Positions 37,112-44,482 of a stretch of DNA of 45,478 nt are shown here, one piece after another. How positions within the stretch are numbered: the stretch's first letter is position 1; every line of letters starts with the position of its first letter. The position numbers were made by a program, and so were the translations under genes. Source of the DNA: Clostridiales bacterium (GTDB lineage Bacteria > Bacillota > Clostridia > Clostridiales > Oxobacteraceae); contig JASEJN010000024.1 of NCBI GenBank assembly GCA_030016385.1, positions 1 through 45,478 on the forward strand, written 5' to 3'. The notes under the pieces were generated by a model. That model searched no databases, was not told the origin of the DNA, and saw nothing but the letters and a program-made list of their open reading frames with translations.

Positions 37112-37534
37112 ATGAACCCTTCAAAGCTGAATATTCAGGAATATTTAAGAGGGCACGGTATCAAGCCGTCGATACTCAGGACAAAAGTGCTTGAATATCT
37201 ATTGAAATACAGAAGTCATCCGACAGTCGATGAGATATATAAGGCGCTTTCAGATGAGATACCTACGCTTTCAAAGACAACAATATATAACACTTTGAAT
37301 TTATTTGTACAGAAAGGGATAACGCAGGTCATCGTTATCGAAGAGAATGAAACGAGGTATGATGCCGATACCAGCGTCCATGGGCACTTTAAATGTCAGC
37401 AATGTGGAAAGATCTATGATGTAAGTGTGGACATATCAGGAATGAAGGTTCAGGGGTTGGACGGATTTCAGGTAAAAGAAAAGCATATTTACTTCAAAGG
37501 TATTTGCAAAGAATGCCTTAAAAATAATCTTTAA
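37112..37534 (+). CDS. perR: Fur-family regulator, PerR-like
   Basis: This 140-residue metal-dependent repressor has a winged-helix N-terminal domain (PSILRTKVLEYLLKYRSHPT, with DEIYKALSDEIPTLSKTTIY as recognition region). The C-terminal dimer domain has the regulatory metal ligands in RYDADTSVHGHF and two CxxC pairs (CQQC and CKEC) for the structural zinc. The peroxide-sensor reading (PerR rather than Fur or Zur) rests on the next gene, rubrerythrin, and the operator layout. The ATG at 37112 is chosen over 37094 because AGAAGGA lies at 6 bases spacing. The gene symbol is by inference. Confidence 0.85.
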   Translation: MNPSKLNIQEYLRGHGIKPSILRTKVLEYLLKYRSHPTVDEIYKALSDEIPTLSKTTIYNTLNLFVQKGITQVIVIEENETRYDADTSVHGHFKCQQCGKIYDVSVDISGMKVQGLDGFQVKEKHIYFKGICKECLKNNL

Positions 37535-37552
37535 TTTTGGGAGGAATCTATC

Positions 37553-38107
37553 ATGAAAAAGTTTGTATGTTCAGTATGCGGTTATGTATATTATGGAGAA
37601 AAGCCGCCTGAGAAGTGCCCGCAGTGTGGCGCACCCGCAAGCAAGTTTGTTGAAAAGACAGATGATGAAGGTTCAAAATGGGCTGATGAACATAAAATAG
37701 GCGTTGCAAAGGGATTGGATCCGGAAGTTGTTGATGGATTAAAGGCTAATTTCACAGGAGAATGCTCGGAAGTTGGAATGTACCTTGCAATGAGCAGGCA
37801 GGCTGACAGGGAAGGTTATCCCGAAGTCGCTGAAACATATAAGAGGGTTGCTTATGAGGAAGCAAATCATGCATCAAGATTTGCAGAACTTTTAGGAGAT
37901 GTCGTATTTCCCGATACAAAGAAGAATCTCGAAATAAGGGTTGAGGCAGAGCGTGGCGCATGCAAGGGCAAAAAGGATCTTGCAACGAGGGCAAAACAGC
38001 TTGGATATGATGCTGTACACGATACCGTACACGAAATGTGCAAAGATGAAGCAAGGCATGGCGCAGCGTTTGAAGGATTGCTGAAAAGATATTTCGGCGG
38101 GAAATAA
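37553..38107 (+). CDS. rubrerythrin with N-terminal rubredoxin domain (reverse rubrerythrin)
   Basis: This 184-residue protein reduces hydrogen peroxide in anaerobes using NADH-dependent electron donors. The rubredoxin-like iron site C6-SV-C9 and C22-PQ-C25 comes first. The ferritin-like diiron domain follows ([48 protein letters not shown]). This order is reversed relative to classical rubrerythrin, as in the oxygen- and peroxide-induced 'revRbr' of Clostridium species. GGGAGGAATCTATC precedes the ATG. It lies 18 bp after the perR-like gene, in the same operon, so it is probably derepressed by peroxide. Confidence 0.94.
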   Translation: MKKFVCSVCGYVYYGEKPPEKCPQCGAPASKFVEKTDDEGSKWADEHKIGVAKGLDPEVVDGLKANFTGECSEVGMYLAMSRQADREGYPEVAETYKRVAYEEANHASRFAELLGDVVFPDTKKNLEIRVEAERGACKGKKDLATRAKQLGYDAVHDTVHEMCKDEARHGAAFEGLLKRYFGGK

Positions 38108-38187
38108 TTTATATACACACCTATTCATGGCCTAGGTCATGTGTGGTTCAAGATAGATAAAAGTACAGATGAATAAAGGGTTAAAGC

Positions 38188-38236
38188 ACAAGCACAAAAA
38201 TTGCGGCTCGATTTAAGCCGCAATTTTTGTGCTTGT
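38188..38236. terminator. 21-bp perfect hairpin terminator after rubrerythrin
   Basis: A perfect 21-bp stem (left 38188-38208, right 38216-38236) has a 7-base loop, with blocks AAAAATTGCGGCT and AGCCGCAATTTTT. The T stretch lies within the right arm. It is the probable end of the perR-rubrerythrin transcript. Confidence 0.85.
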
Positions 38237-38243
38237 TGATAAT

Positions 38244-38305
38244 GGGGACGGTTAACAAAACTAGCACAATTAACAGAAAGGTGCAAAAAGTTGTTAACCG
38301 TCCCC
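38244..38305. repeat. GGGGACGGTTAACAA inverted pair, copy 1
   Basis: GGGGACGGTTAACAA (38244-38258) and TTGTTAACCGTCCCC (38291-38305) are perfect inverted repeats around a 32-base loop. They can form a 15-bp stem. Similar 'GGGGACGG' extragenic palindromes occur widely in Clostridia and have been linked to REP-like elements. There is no coding capacity. Confidence 0.85.
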
Positions 38306-38422
38306 ACTGTTTTAAAACGGAATTTATGTATTTTTAAAGAGTCCTTAATATAAATTCCAAAGAACTTAACAAATGGCATTTAGAATAAAGGTATAAAAAT
38401 TGTAAAGGAGTGAATTATTAGA

Positions 38423-40303
38423 ATGCGAAGGAAAATAGTATCTTTATGTTTAGCCTTGGTTTTGGTATTTCCTTTGATATTTTCAAGCAAAGCTAACGCG
38501 GCATCGATTTATGATCAGACGGAAATTGATGCAAACCTCAATTCATCTGCAACACCCGATCATATCGTGCTTTCATGGACAGGTGATCCAACCATAACCC
38601 AATCCATAACATGGAGAACCATAGGAACAGTTGAAACCGGCGAAGTACAGTATAGAGAGAAAGGAAGCTCAAGTTTCAAAGAAGCTGTGGCGACAAAAAG
38701 TCCATTGACAACAATTGACGCAGATAATCCACCTAAAGCAACTGTTAACATTTTCAGGGTGACAGTAACCGGACTCAAACCGGGAACAACATATGAATAC
38801 AAAGTAGGCAGCGGACAAAATTTCAGTGAGATAAACACTTTTAAGACTGAAGCAAGCAATACAAATAAATTTAAATTTATAGTATTTGGGGATTCACAGA
38901 GCGGAAATGCAGCAAAGCCTATATATTCGCCGTGGCATGATACGGTACAAAAGGCGTTTGCCCAGAACAAGGACGCTAGCTTCGTAATAAGCCTTGGCGA
39001 CCTGATAGAGCAAGGACAAAGTTATCAGCATTGGAACAATTGGTTTGCAGCTGCAAAGGGAGTAATAGATAATATACCGGAAATGCCTGTGCAGGGCAAT
39101 CATGAAACATATGTACCTAATGACGGTTCTACAAAGCCTGTGTACTTTATAAACCAGTTCAGTGTTCCAAGCAATGGGCCTTATGGCTTCAAAGGGCAGA
39201 CTTATTCATTTAATTATGGGAATACTCATTTTGTAGTGCTTGACAGCCAGGAAGATGAAGAAGCTCCAAATGACGATTCATTCCTTAAAGCACAGGCTCA
39301 GTGGCTGGATAATGATCTTGCAAAGAACAGCCAGAAATGGACGATAGTTTCATTCCATAAGACTCCATATTATATTAAGAAGACAAGAAACAACCCGGCG
39401 GTAAAGGATATATTCACGCCGATAGTTGAAAAACATCATGTAGATATTGTATTAAACGGGCATGATCATGGAGTTGCAAGGACTTATCCTATAAACGGAG
39501 GGAAATATTATACAGATTATTCCAAAGGTACAGTTTATTATGTTACTGGAAGAAGCGGAAACAAATCTTATACAGACCTTAATAAAAAGGTTTGGGATGC
39601 TGCATTCATAGATGCTCAGGATAGCCCAACATATGAAGTGGTCGATATTGACGGTGGTAAACTTTCAATAAAGTCTTACAAGTATAATACATCGAATTAT
39701 TCAACACCTACATTAATAGATACCCTTACAATAGATAAAGACAACCCCGCAAACAGTACGGCTTTAAAAATAAATAGGAGCGAGAATACACAGCTTGCAA
39801 TAGCAGGCACGTTGCAGGAAGGATATAATGTAACTGTTGTAAACAATAAAGCATATATTGATCCGGCATTGATAGCAAAGTATTATGGCGGGACATACGA
39901 TGCAAATTCATTGAAATTGACTGTAAATAACAAAGACTATGTATATACAAAGGCAGATCTTTTAAATAATGACAGTTCAAAAGTAAATCTCGATGCGATT
40001 TATAAATCGGGCATAGACGCAAGTTATAATGATGCAATAAATACCGTCCTCGTCGACATCACGGGAAGAGTAGATGCTACAGGTTTTAAAGGATTCACAA
40101 TCGGTCAGGTTGAAAATAACAACCCACCTAGCAACAATCCTCCGAGCAATAATCAGCAAAACGGCAATCAACAAAACAATAATCAGCAGGATCTGCCCAA
40201 AACAAGTAGCTCGTCAAATGCGGGTTTATATGTTGTATTAGGTATACTTCTTTTGGCAACAGGATTATGTTTAAACATTAAACTAAAAAAAAGAACCAAT
40301 TAA
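38423..40303 (+). CDS. cell-wall-anchored metallophosphoesterase (purple acid phosphatase-like)
   Basis: This 626-residue secreted protein opens with a signal peptide (MRRKIVSLCLALVLVFPLIF, then SSKANA). Next comes an N-terminal fibronectin-like domain (HIVLSWTGDPTITQSITWRT), as in purple acid phosphatases. The calcineurin-like phosphoesterase domain has motifs IVFGDSQSG, ISLGDLIEQG, QGNHE and LNGHDHG. A stalk domain is followed by an Asn/Gln/Pro-rich linker. A sortase signal closes the protein: LPKTS at about residue 591, a hydrophobic helix (GLYVVLGILLLATGLCL) and a KLKKR tail. A weak AAAGGAG is 12 bases before the ATG. The next gene is a sortase. The phosphoester substrate is unknown. Confidence 0.93.
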   Translation: MRRKIVSLCLALVLVFPLIFSSKANAASIYDQTEIDANLNSSATPDHIVLSWTGDPTITQSITWRTIGTVETGEVQYREKGSSSFKEAVATKSPLTTIDADNPPKATVNIFRVTVTGLKPGTTYEYKVGSGQNFSEINTFKTEASNTNKFKFIVFGDSQSGNAAKPIYSPWHDTVQKAFAQNKDASFVISLGDLIEQGQSYQHWNNWFAAAKGVIDNIPEMPVQGNHETYVPNDGSTKPVYFINQFSVPSNGPYGFKGQTYSFNYGNTHFVVLDSQEDEEAPNDDSFLKAQAQWLDNDLAKNSQKWTIVSFHKTPYYIKKTRNNPAVKDIFTPIVEKHHVDIVLNGHDHGVARTYPINGGKYYTDYSKGTVYYVTGRSGNKSYTDLNKKVWDAAFIDAQDSPTYEVVDIDGGKLSIKSYKYNTSNYSTPTLIDTLTIDKDNPANSTALKINRSENTQLAIAGTLQEGYNVTVVNNKAYIDPALIAKYYGGTYDANSLKLTVNNKDYVYTKADLLNNDSSKVNLDAIYKSGIDASYNDAINTVLVDITGRVDATGFKGFTIGQVENNNPPSNNPPSNNQQNGNQQNNNQQDLPKTSSSSNAGLYVVLGILLLATGLCLNIKLKKRTN

Positions 40304-40372
40304 GCCAAAAGTAAAATGAACAATTGAATAGGAGTAGAAAGTAGAAGTTAAAGTTTTGGAGTTGTTGTTGAA

Positions 40373-40432
40373 GGGACGGTTAACAAATATTTCGCATCTA
40401 TCAAAGTTATAGATAAAATTGTTAACCGTCCC
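40373..40432. repeat. GGGACGGTTAACAA inverted pair, copy 2
   Basis: GGGACGGTTAACAA (40373-40386) and TTGTTAACCGTCCC (40419-40432) are inverted repeats around a 32-base loop, of the same size and geometry as copy 1. The right arm ends just 6 bases before the sortase ribosome binding site, so a folded RNA could influence sortase translation. Confidence 0.85.
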
Positions 40433-40451
40433 TATTTTAGGAGGCGGTCGT

Positions 40452-41090
40452 GTGAAAATCGTAACCTGGAGTAAAAGGCATATCGATATTCTGCTTATTA
40501 TAGCAGGGGTGTCCGTTATTGTTTTTTCCATGTATTTGATACTAAAGCCTTGGATATATCAAAATGTAACACTTAAGAGGAATGTGAAAGCAGCCGAAAG
40601 TAGGCAGGCAGTAGATAGTGAGGATACTTCTCCAAACTCGAAGAATGTAAACAGGTTATTGTTGAATGATTACGATTCTAAAGTCATCAAAAGAGGAGAA
40701 TATAAAAGCGGCATGATGACTATAGATATACCAAAACTTGGCATACATGCCGGTGTGATAAATGGGACTACAACTAAAGATCTTAAGCTCGGGCCCGCTC
40801 TGTTTGAAATAAGCCCCCTTCCGAATGTAACAGGTGGGAATGTATGTATAGCAGCCCACAGGGATAGGTGGTTCAAAGCAATTGACAAGCTCAATAAGGA
40901 TGATGAAATAATACTTACTCTTAGCGGCAAAAAATATGTGTATAAAGTAGAGAAGATATTTATAGTCGCTAAAAATGATTGGTCTGTGACGCACAATACC
41001 GGATATAGTGCATTGACTCTTGTAACATGTATCTCAGCTACCAATTCGGAAAAGAGGATTATATTGAGGGCAAAGCTTGGGACAAGTTAA
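40452..41090 (+). CDS. class D-like sortase
   Basis: This 212-residue sortase has one N-terminal transmembrane helix (HIDILLIIAGVSVIVFSMYL) and the sortase fold. Catalytic H136 is in CIAAHRDRWF, C193 in TLVTCIS, and the arginine in KRIILRAK. The size and the 'LVTC' plus 'GIHAGVINGTT' pattern suit class D rather than class A. The GTG at 40452 has TTAGGAGG 7 bases upstream, so the frame's earlier extension into the palindrome is ignored. It lies after the LPKTS-bearing phosphoesterase gene, which is therefore its most likely substrate. Confidence 0.93.
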   Translation: MKIVTWSKRHIDILLIIAGVSVIVFSMYLILKPWIYQNVTLKRNVKAAESRQAVDSEDTSPNSKNVNRLLLNDYDSKVIKRGEYKSGMMTIDIPKLGIHAGVINGTTTKDLKLGPALFEISPLPNVTGGNVCIAAHRDRWFKAIDKLNKDDEIILTLSGKKYVYKVEKIFIVAKNDWSVTHNTGYSALTLVTCISATNSEKRIILRAKLGTS

Positions 41091-41219
41091 TGCTTAGCCT
41101 CATGCTTGATTTTTTTAAGTTTCGCTAAATTGCAATTGCATTAAACTAATGAAATATCTAAATATCTGCTATATTCCATAATCTGCCATAAAAGTGATAT
41201 AATTTATCATCAAAATAAA

Positions 41220-41474
41220 AATGGTTGGCTAAAATGGTGTGAAGATAATCATGACGAAATATGCAGGGAATATCTTCATAGAATACAAAACAATATAAAT
41301 ACACAATGTTTTTTCGGTGATTGGGTTAATTTTAGAGGATATAGTGATGTAGGATATTATTTGGGCTGCGAGTTTATCAAAGGCATAAGCAATAATTACT
41401 CGACTAAAGAACTTGCTGATCTTAAAATGAAAGAACTTGAAGTTTTATTAACCAATTATTTAAAAAGTTATTGA
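41220..41474 (+). pseudogene. C-terminal remnant of a gluzincin/DUF2268-like protein (uncertain)
   Basis: An 84-codon stretch without a start codon reads NGWLKWCEDNHDEICREYLH, then CFFGDWVNFRGYSDVGYYLG, then CEFIKGISNN, ending in KSY and TGA. The 'WFFGD...GYYLGY..VK' pattern resembles the C-terminal end of secreted zinc-peptidase-like (DUF2268 type) proteins. No ribosome site or ATG lies upstream in a sensible position, and no N-terminal HExxH domain is present. It is probably the tail of a lost gene. The family call is a memory-based guess. The region 41091-41219 shows no gene. Confidence 0.4.
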
Positions 41475-41504
41475 TTATATAATACATCGAAAATCTAGGA
41501 AATA

Positions 41505-41533
41505 TTGAAATAATAATAATGTTATGCTAAAAT
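41505..41533 (+). promoter_or_regulatory. promoter for the small secreted protein
   Basis: TTGAAA (41505-41510) and TAAAAT (41528-41533) are separated by 17 bases, with TG one base before the -10, so it is an extended -10 promoter. The predicted start is about 41540, giving a short leader to the GGAGG at 41555. Confidence 0.65.
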
Positions 41534-41566
41534 TATGTAAAATATATAATATGTGGAGGTGATATA

Positions 41567-41920
41567 ACGAAAAAGTCTAAATCTCTTTTATCGCTTCTCG
41601 TAGTATTAATTTTAACTCTCAGCTTTAGTACAGTCTCATATGCAAAAACATATACACTTAGCACGTTCACCACACAGTCAAAAAATGTAACACTCAACAA
41701 TGCAAACGAACAGCAAATTATTTCCCATAGATTAGTTCTTTGCCCCGAGTGCGGAATTGATCATATATTTAACACATCAAGTTATACAGACTGGTACTAT
41801 ACAGGACATTCATACATATGGAAAAGAATCAAGACCGTAACATATAAATGCGGTTATTGCAGTTATGGATGGACAAGCACATATGAAGAAACAGAAGAGC
41901 GTCATATTTCTACTTTATAA
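41567..41920 (+). CDS. small secreted zinc-ribbon protein with apparent ACG start
   Basis: This is an intact frame of 117 residues. It has a good signal peptide (basic KKSKS, then LLSLLVVLILTLSFSTVSYA with cleavage after it). The mature domain has two cysteine pairs (LCPECG and KCGYCSYGWTS) that look like a zinc ribbon. A consensus GGAGGTGA (41555-41562) stands exactly 7 bases before an ACG, where ATG is expected. No ATG, GTG or TTG lies in frame at that position. ATG to ACG is a single transition. Either the gene uses a rare start codon, or translation has been lost recently. Promoter and downstream terminator are both present. The function is unknown. Confidence 0.7.
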   Translation, partial: TKKSKSLLSLLVVLILTLSFSTVSYAKTYTLSTFTTQSKNVTLNNANEQQIISHRLVLCPECGIDHIFNTSSYTDWYYTGHSYIWKRIKTVTYKCGYCSYGWTSTYEETEERHISTL

Positions 41921-41932
41921 AAAAACAGCCAG

Positions 41933-41983
41933 AACAAAATTTGGTATGTTATACTTTTCTCATATAGCATACCAAACTTTGTT
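41933..41983. terminator. bidirectional terminator
   Basis: AACAAA-TTTGGTATGTTATA (left, with one extra A) pairs with TATAGCATACCAAACTTTGTT (right). It lies between the converging secreted-protein and radical-SAM genes. T-rich ends in both directions support termination on both strands. Confidence 0.8.
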
Positions 41984-42034
41984 TATCAGATCAGCTTTTG
42001 GCTAAATTAATTTTTTGCCTGCTCTATAAAGATC

Positions 42035-43246
42035 CTATATGTTTATATGCGCATAGTTCCAAATATCCCGCTCTATGCAGACATTCAGTCCGCGACATCT
42101 TGATGGCTCAAGATTGTACTTTTGATAAAGCTCTGCAAAAAGATTTTTGACTTTTTTATAATATTCAATTCCTGGAGTCTGCATGGTATTATTAACAGGT
42201 CTGCCCATCGGCATCCATACTGATGCAGTTGGAATTATGCCACGCTCCGCAAGATATGTTGCGCCTTCTTTAAGGGTTTCAAATCCCTCAATCCCGATAA
42301 CAAAGTTTGAAAATGCTTTTCCAACGCCGTAATTTCTACTGATGTATTCTAATGCTTCTAAGTGTCTTTTACGGGTTGTTAAATCGATCTTGCCGGGTGT
42401 AACTTTTTTAGCAAGCTCTTCATCCCACAGTTCAAGGCTGCAAGCAATTTTACTTGCGCCAAGCTTAAAGTATTCATCTATTATAGACAAATCTTTCGGC
42501 GGAGTAATATAGAGCAAAATATCACCTTTGATATTTTCCCGGCCAACATATTTGTTAATAGCTTCTAAATACGAGGCAATATAAGAGTGCTCTTTTTGTG
42601 AATCAAAAGTTGAACCACCAGTGATTTGAATACTATTACAACCTACATTTTCAACAGCATATTTCACGATCTCTGCCATATCAGCAGGATTTACGGGTTT
42701 AGGCAGCGGCTTTTTCTTTCTGGCAAGTGTTTCAAAATAACCTCCGGAAAAACAAAATTCACACGGTTTCCCAGCAAATGCGTACTCACAAGGCCACAAA
42801 CATTGAAAAGCAACCCAATCCACACCTTGTAAAACTGCGTTGCCTATAAAAGGTAACCCTAAAGATGTCTTTTGAAAATAAAAATCACTTTTGGGTGGAA
42901 AGCTCACGAAATCTAAAAAAATATCCTTATAATATAATGCCGGTTTACTGTTGAATATCTTCAGGGAAAACGGAGTTTCCAGTTCAGAAGCATATTTTAA
43001 AAGTTTTAAATTATCCCATGATAAAATACCTGTGAGATACTTCAAGTGAAAACCCATATCAGTAAGCTGCACGATTGTTCCATCAGACAGTATCATACAA
43101 TTACACATCAAGGGATTTATTCCCAAACGATTTGTCTTTGTAAATTTTTTATAAACTTCTTTTGCAACTTTGACACCTTTGCTGACAACTAAGCATTTTA
43201 GATCGATAGAGTCTATTTCAGTATTAAAAATATTGTATTTATTCAA
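42035..43246 (-). CDS. radical SAM protein with atypical cysteine spacing
   Basis: This 403-residue protein fits radical SAM by fold cues. A cysteine cluster C149-x3-C153-x8-C162-x2-C165 (CLWPCEYAFAGKPCEFC) sits before a GG-type SAM motif (CNSIQITGGSTFDS). Repeated beta/alpha units follow (DILLYITPPKDL; ASKIACSLELWDEELA; FSNFVIGIEGFETL) and a last domain with SRCRGLNVC. The classical cluster motif is Cx3Cx2C; the Cx8Cx2C here is longer, closer to the wider spacing of Elp3-like enzymes. The N-terminal 140 residues look like an added domain. The start is TTG at 43246 with CGGGTGAT upstream. It stands alone, and I cannot name its reaction. Confidence 0.85.
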   Translation of the reverse strand: MNKYNIFNTEIDSIDLKCLVVSKGVKVAKEVYKKFTKTNRLGINPLMCNCMILSDGTIVQLTDMGFHLKYLTGILSWDNLKLLKYASELETPFSLKIFNSKPALYYKDIFLDFVSFPPKSDFYFQKTSLGLPFIGNAVLQGVDWVAFQCLWPCEYAFAGKPCEFCFSGGYFETLARKKKPLPKPVNPADMAEIVKYAVENVGCNSIQITGGSTFDSQKEHSYIASYLEAINKYVGRENIKGDILLYITPPKDLSIIDEYFKLGASKIACSLELWDEELAKKVTPGKIDLTTRKRHLEALEYISRNYGVGKAFSNFVIGIEGFETLKEGATYLAERGIIPTASVWMPMGRPVNNTMQTPGIEYYKKVKNLFAELYQKYNLEPSRCRGLNVCIERDIWNYAHINI

Positions 43247-43298
43247 GTTAAATCACCCGATAATAATTATACCAAAAAAAGAGAATACATAAAAACAT

Positions 43299-43424
43299 TT
43301 ATACATCATACAGGTGGGCTTTTGTATAAGTCACAGTATTGAAATCGAAATAGCTTATATCCATTATATTGCCTTCAACTATGATTTCCGCATGTGTATA
43401 TAAATTATTTGAAGAATATTCACC
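43299..43424 (-). other. short protein-like frame (41 codons), probable remnant
   Basis: The minus strand reads GEYSSNNLYTHAEIIVEGNI and ends TYTKAHLYDV followed by TAA. It has no start codon and no ribosome site. It is likely the tail of a lost gene, or chance. Part of it (43406-43420) matches the 15-base core of the 25-bp repeat on the opposite strand. No other gene is seen in 43247-43531. Confidence 0.3.
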
Positions 43425-43442
43425 CTAAACCATAGCCCAAAT

Positions 43443-43457
43443 TTGTTAACCGTCCCC
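43443..43457. repeat. GGGGACGGTTAACAA, single half (copy 3)
   Basis: TTGTTAACCGTCCCC is one arm of the palindrome found at 38244 and 40373. No partner arm is seen in the 100 bases either side. Confidence 0.8.
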
Positions 43458-43469
43458 GCTTCTACAAAT

Positions 43470-43514
43470 GTACAAAGGGATTGCGGCTTGAATCAAGCAG
43501 CAATCCCTTTGTAC
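43470..43514. terminator. hairpin terminator after the ABC exporter
   Basis: GTACAAAGGGATTGC (43470-43484) pairs with GCAATCCCTTTGTAC (43500-43514). An inner CTTGA/TCAAG stem extends it. It lies just beyond the stop codon of the minus-strand permease gene and probably ends that operon. Confidence 0.75.
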
Positions 43515-43531
43515 CCTTTTGTATGTTGAAA

Positions 43532-44482
43532 TTACGCAGTAATGTCTCTCTTTGAAAAACCGATCCATGAGATCGCATTGAATAATATATAATATATGAT
43601 AAGTACTGTTATTGAAAATCCAAGTGTCATGCCTTTAATGATCGGGGCGCCTTCGGCATACATCTTTAAATTTGTGTTTGCAAATAATATGTATTTTACC
43701 CAGTTATACTTGCTAAGAGCCATTACAAGGGTACTCCCTGTAAACATGAGGAAAATTGCAAGGCCTATAGCTAAGGAACTGTTACGGAATACTGTAGATA
43801 TCATAAATGCAAATGTTGCCATCATAATAAGGTCTACACAGTTATATCCATAAAGACTGAAGACATAACCCACCATGCTTACCTCTCTTACATTTCCGTT
43901 GATATAACGTAAATATGGCTCGGATATTCCGGTAAATCCAAATAATATACCTCCGACGATAAATGAAATGATGAAAAGTATTGCAAGCATAAATAATGTC
44001 GCAAGGAGTGTTGAAATATATTTTGATAAGAGTATTTTCCATCTGCTTGAAGGGCGTATAAGAAGCAGCTTGATTGTCCCTTCGGAAAATTCTGTTGAAA
44101 CCATTCCTCCACCTATTACAATCGTAAATAGAGAAATAACGGATATAAGACCTGCTGCCGAGCTCATAAATCCCCATAAACTGGTAGTCTGCGTAGGTGG
44201 AATATTGTGCTCCAACCTGTATTCATTGATTTTGATTGTATTTGCATATTGCTCTTTTGATGTTTCGACATCCGGCATACTGGAGACGGTGCTCTTAAGG
44301 GATTCATTTTCTTTTTCCAATTCTTCTCTCCAATTATCGTTCGATGTGCGATTTGCCGTAAACGAGGTGATAAACCCCGTCAATATAATCAATATTATAA
44401 GAAATGCCATCATGACCCATGTGCTCAAACGCCCGTATAATTTCATATTTTCATTTCGCACCAGATTAATCATATTATGCAA
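43532..44482 (-). CDS. ABC-2 type transporter permease
   Basis: This membrane subunit of an ABC exporter is about 316 residues if TTG at 44482 is the start. A first helix follows the N-terminal cytoplasmic segment (WVMMAFLIILIILTGFITSF). An extracytoplasmic loop of about 90 residues with a possible coiled coil (ENESLKSTVSSMPDVE) comes next, then five more helices, including GFSITVLIIYYILFNAISWI at the end. GGAGG inside the end of the ATPase gene sits 8 bases before TTG 44482; the ATG at 44473 is the alternative. It overlaps the ATPase gene, so the two are coupled. The substrate is unknown. Confidence 0.88.
   Translation of the reverse strand: MHNMINLVRNENMKLYGRLSTWVMMAFLIILIILTGFITSFTANRTSNDNWREELEKENESLKSTVSSMPDVETSKEQYANTIKINEYRLEHNIPPTQTTSLWGFMSSAAGLISVISLFTIVIGGGMVSTEFSEGTIKLLLIRPSSRWKILLSKYISTLLATLFMLAILFIISFIVGGILFGFTGISEPYLRYINGNVREVSMVGYVFSLYGYNCVDLIMMATFAFMISTVFRNSSLAIGLAIFLMFTGSTLVMALSKYNWVKYILFANTNLKMYAEGAPIIKGMTLGFSITVLIIYYILFNAISWIGFSKRDITA

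Noticed and set aside
37752..38128. Minus-strand frames opposite rubrerythrin
   Set aside because: Several overlapping short frames with no domain; shadows of the rubrerythrin gene.
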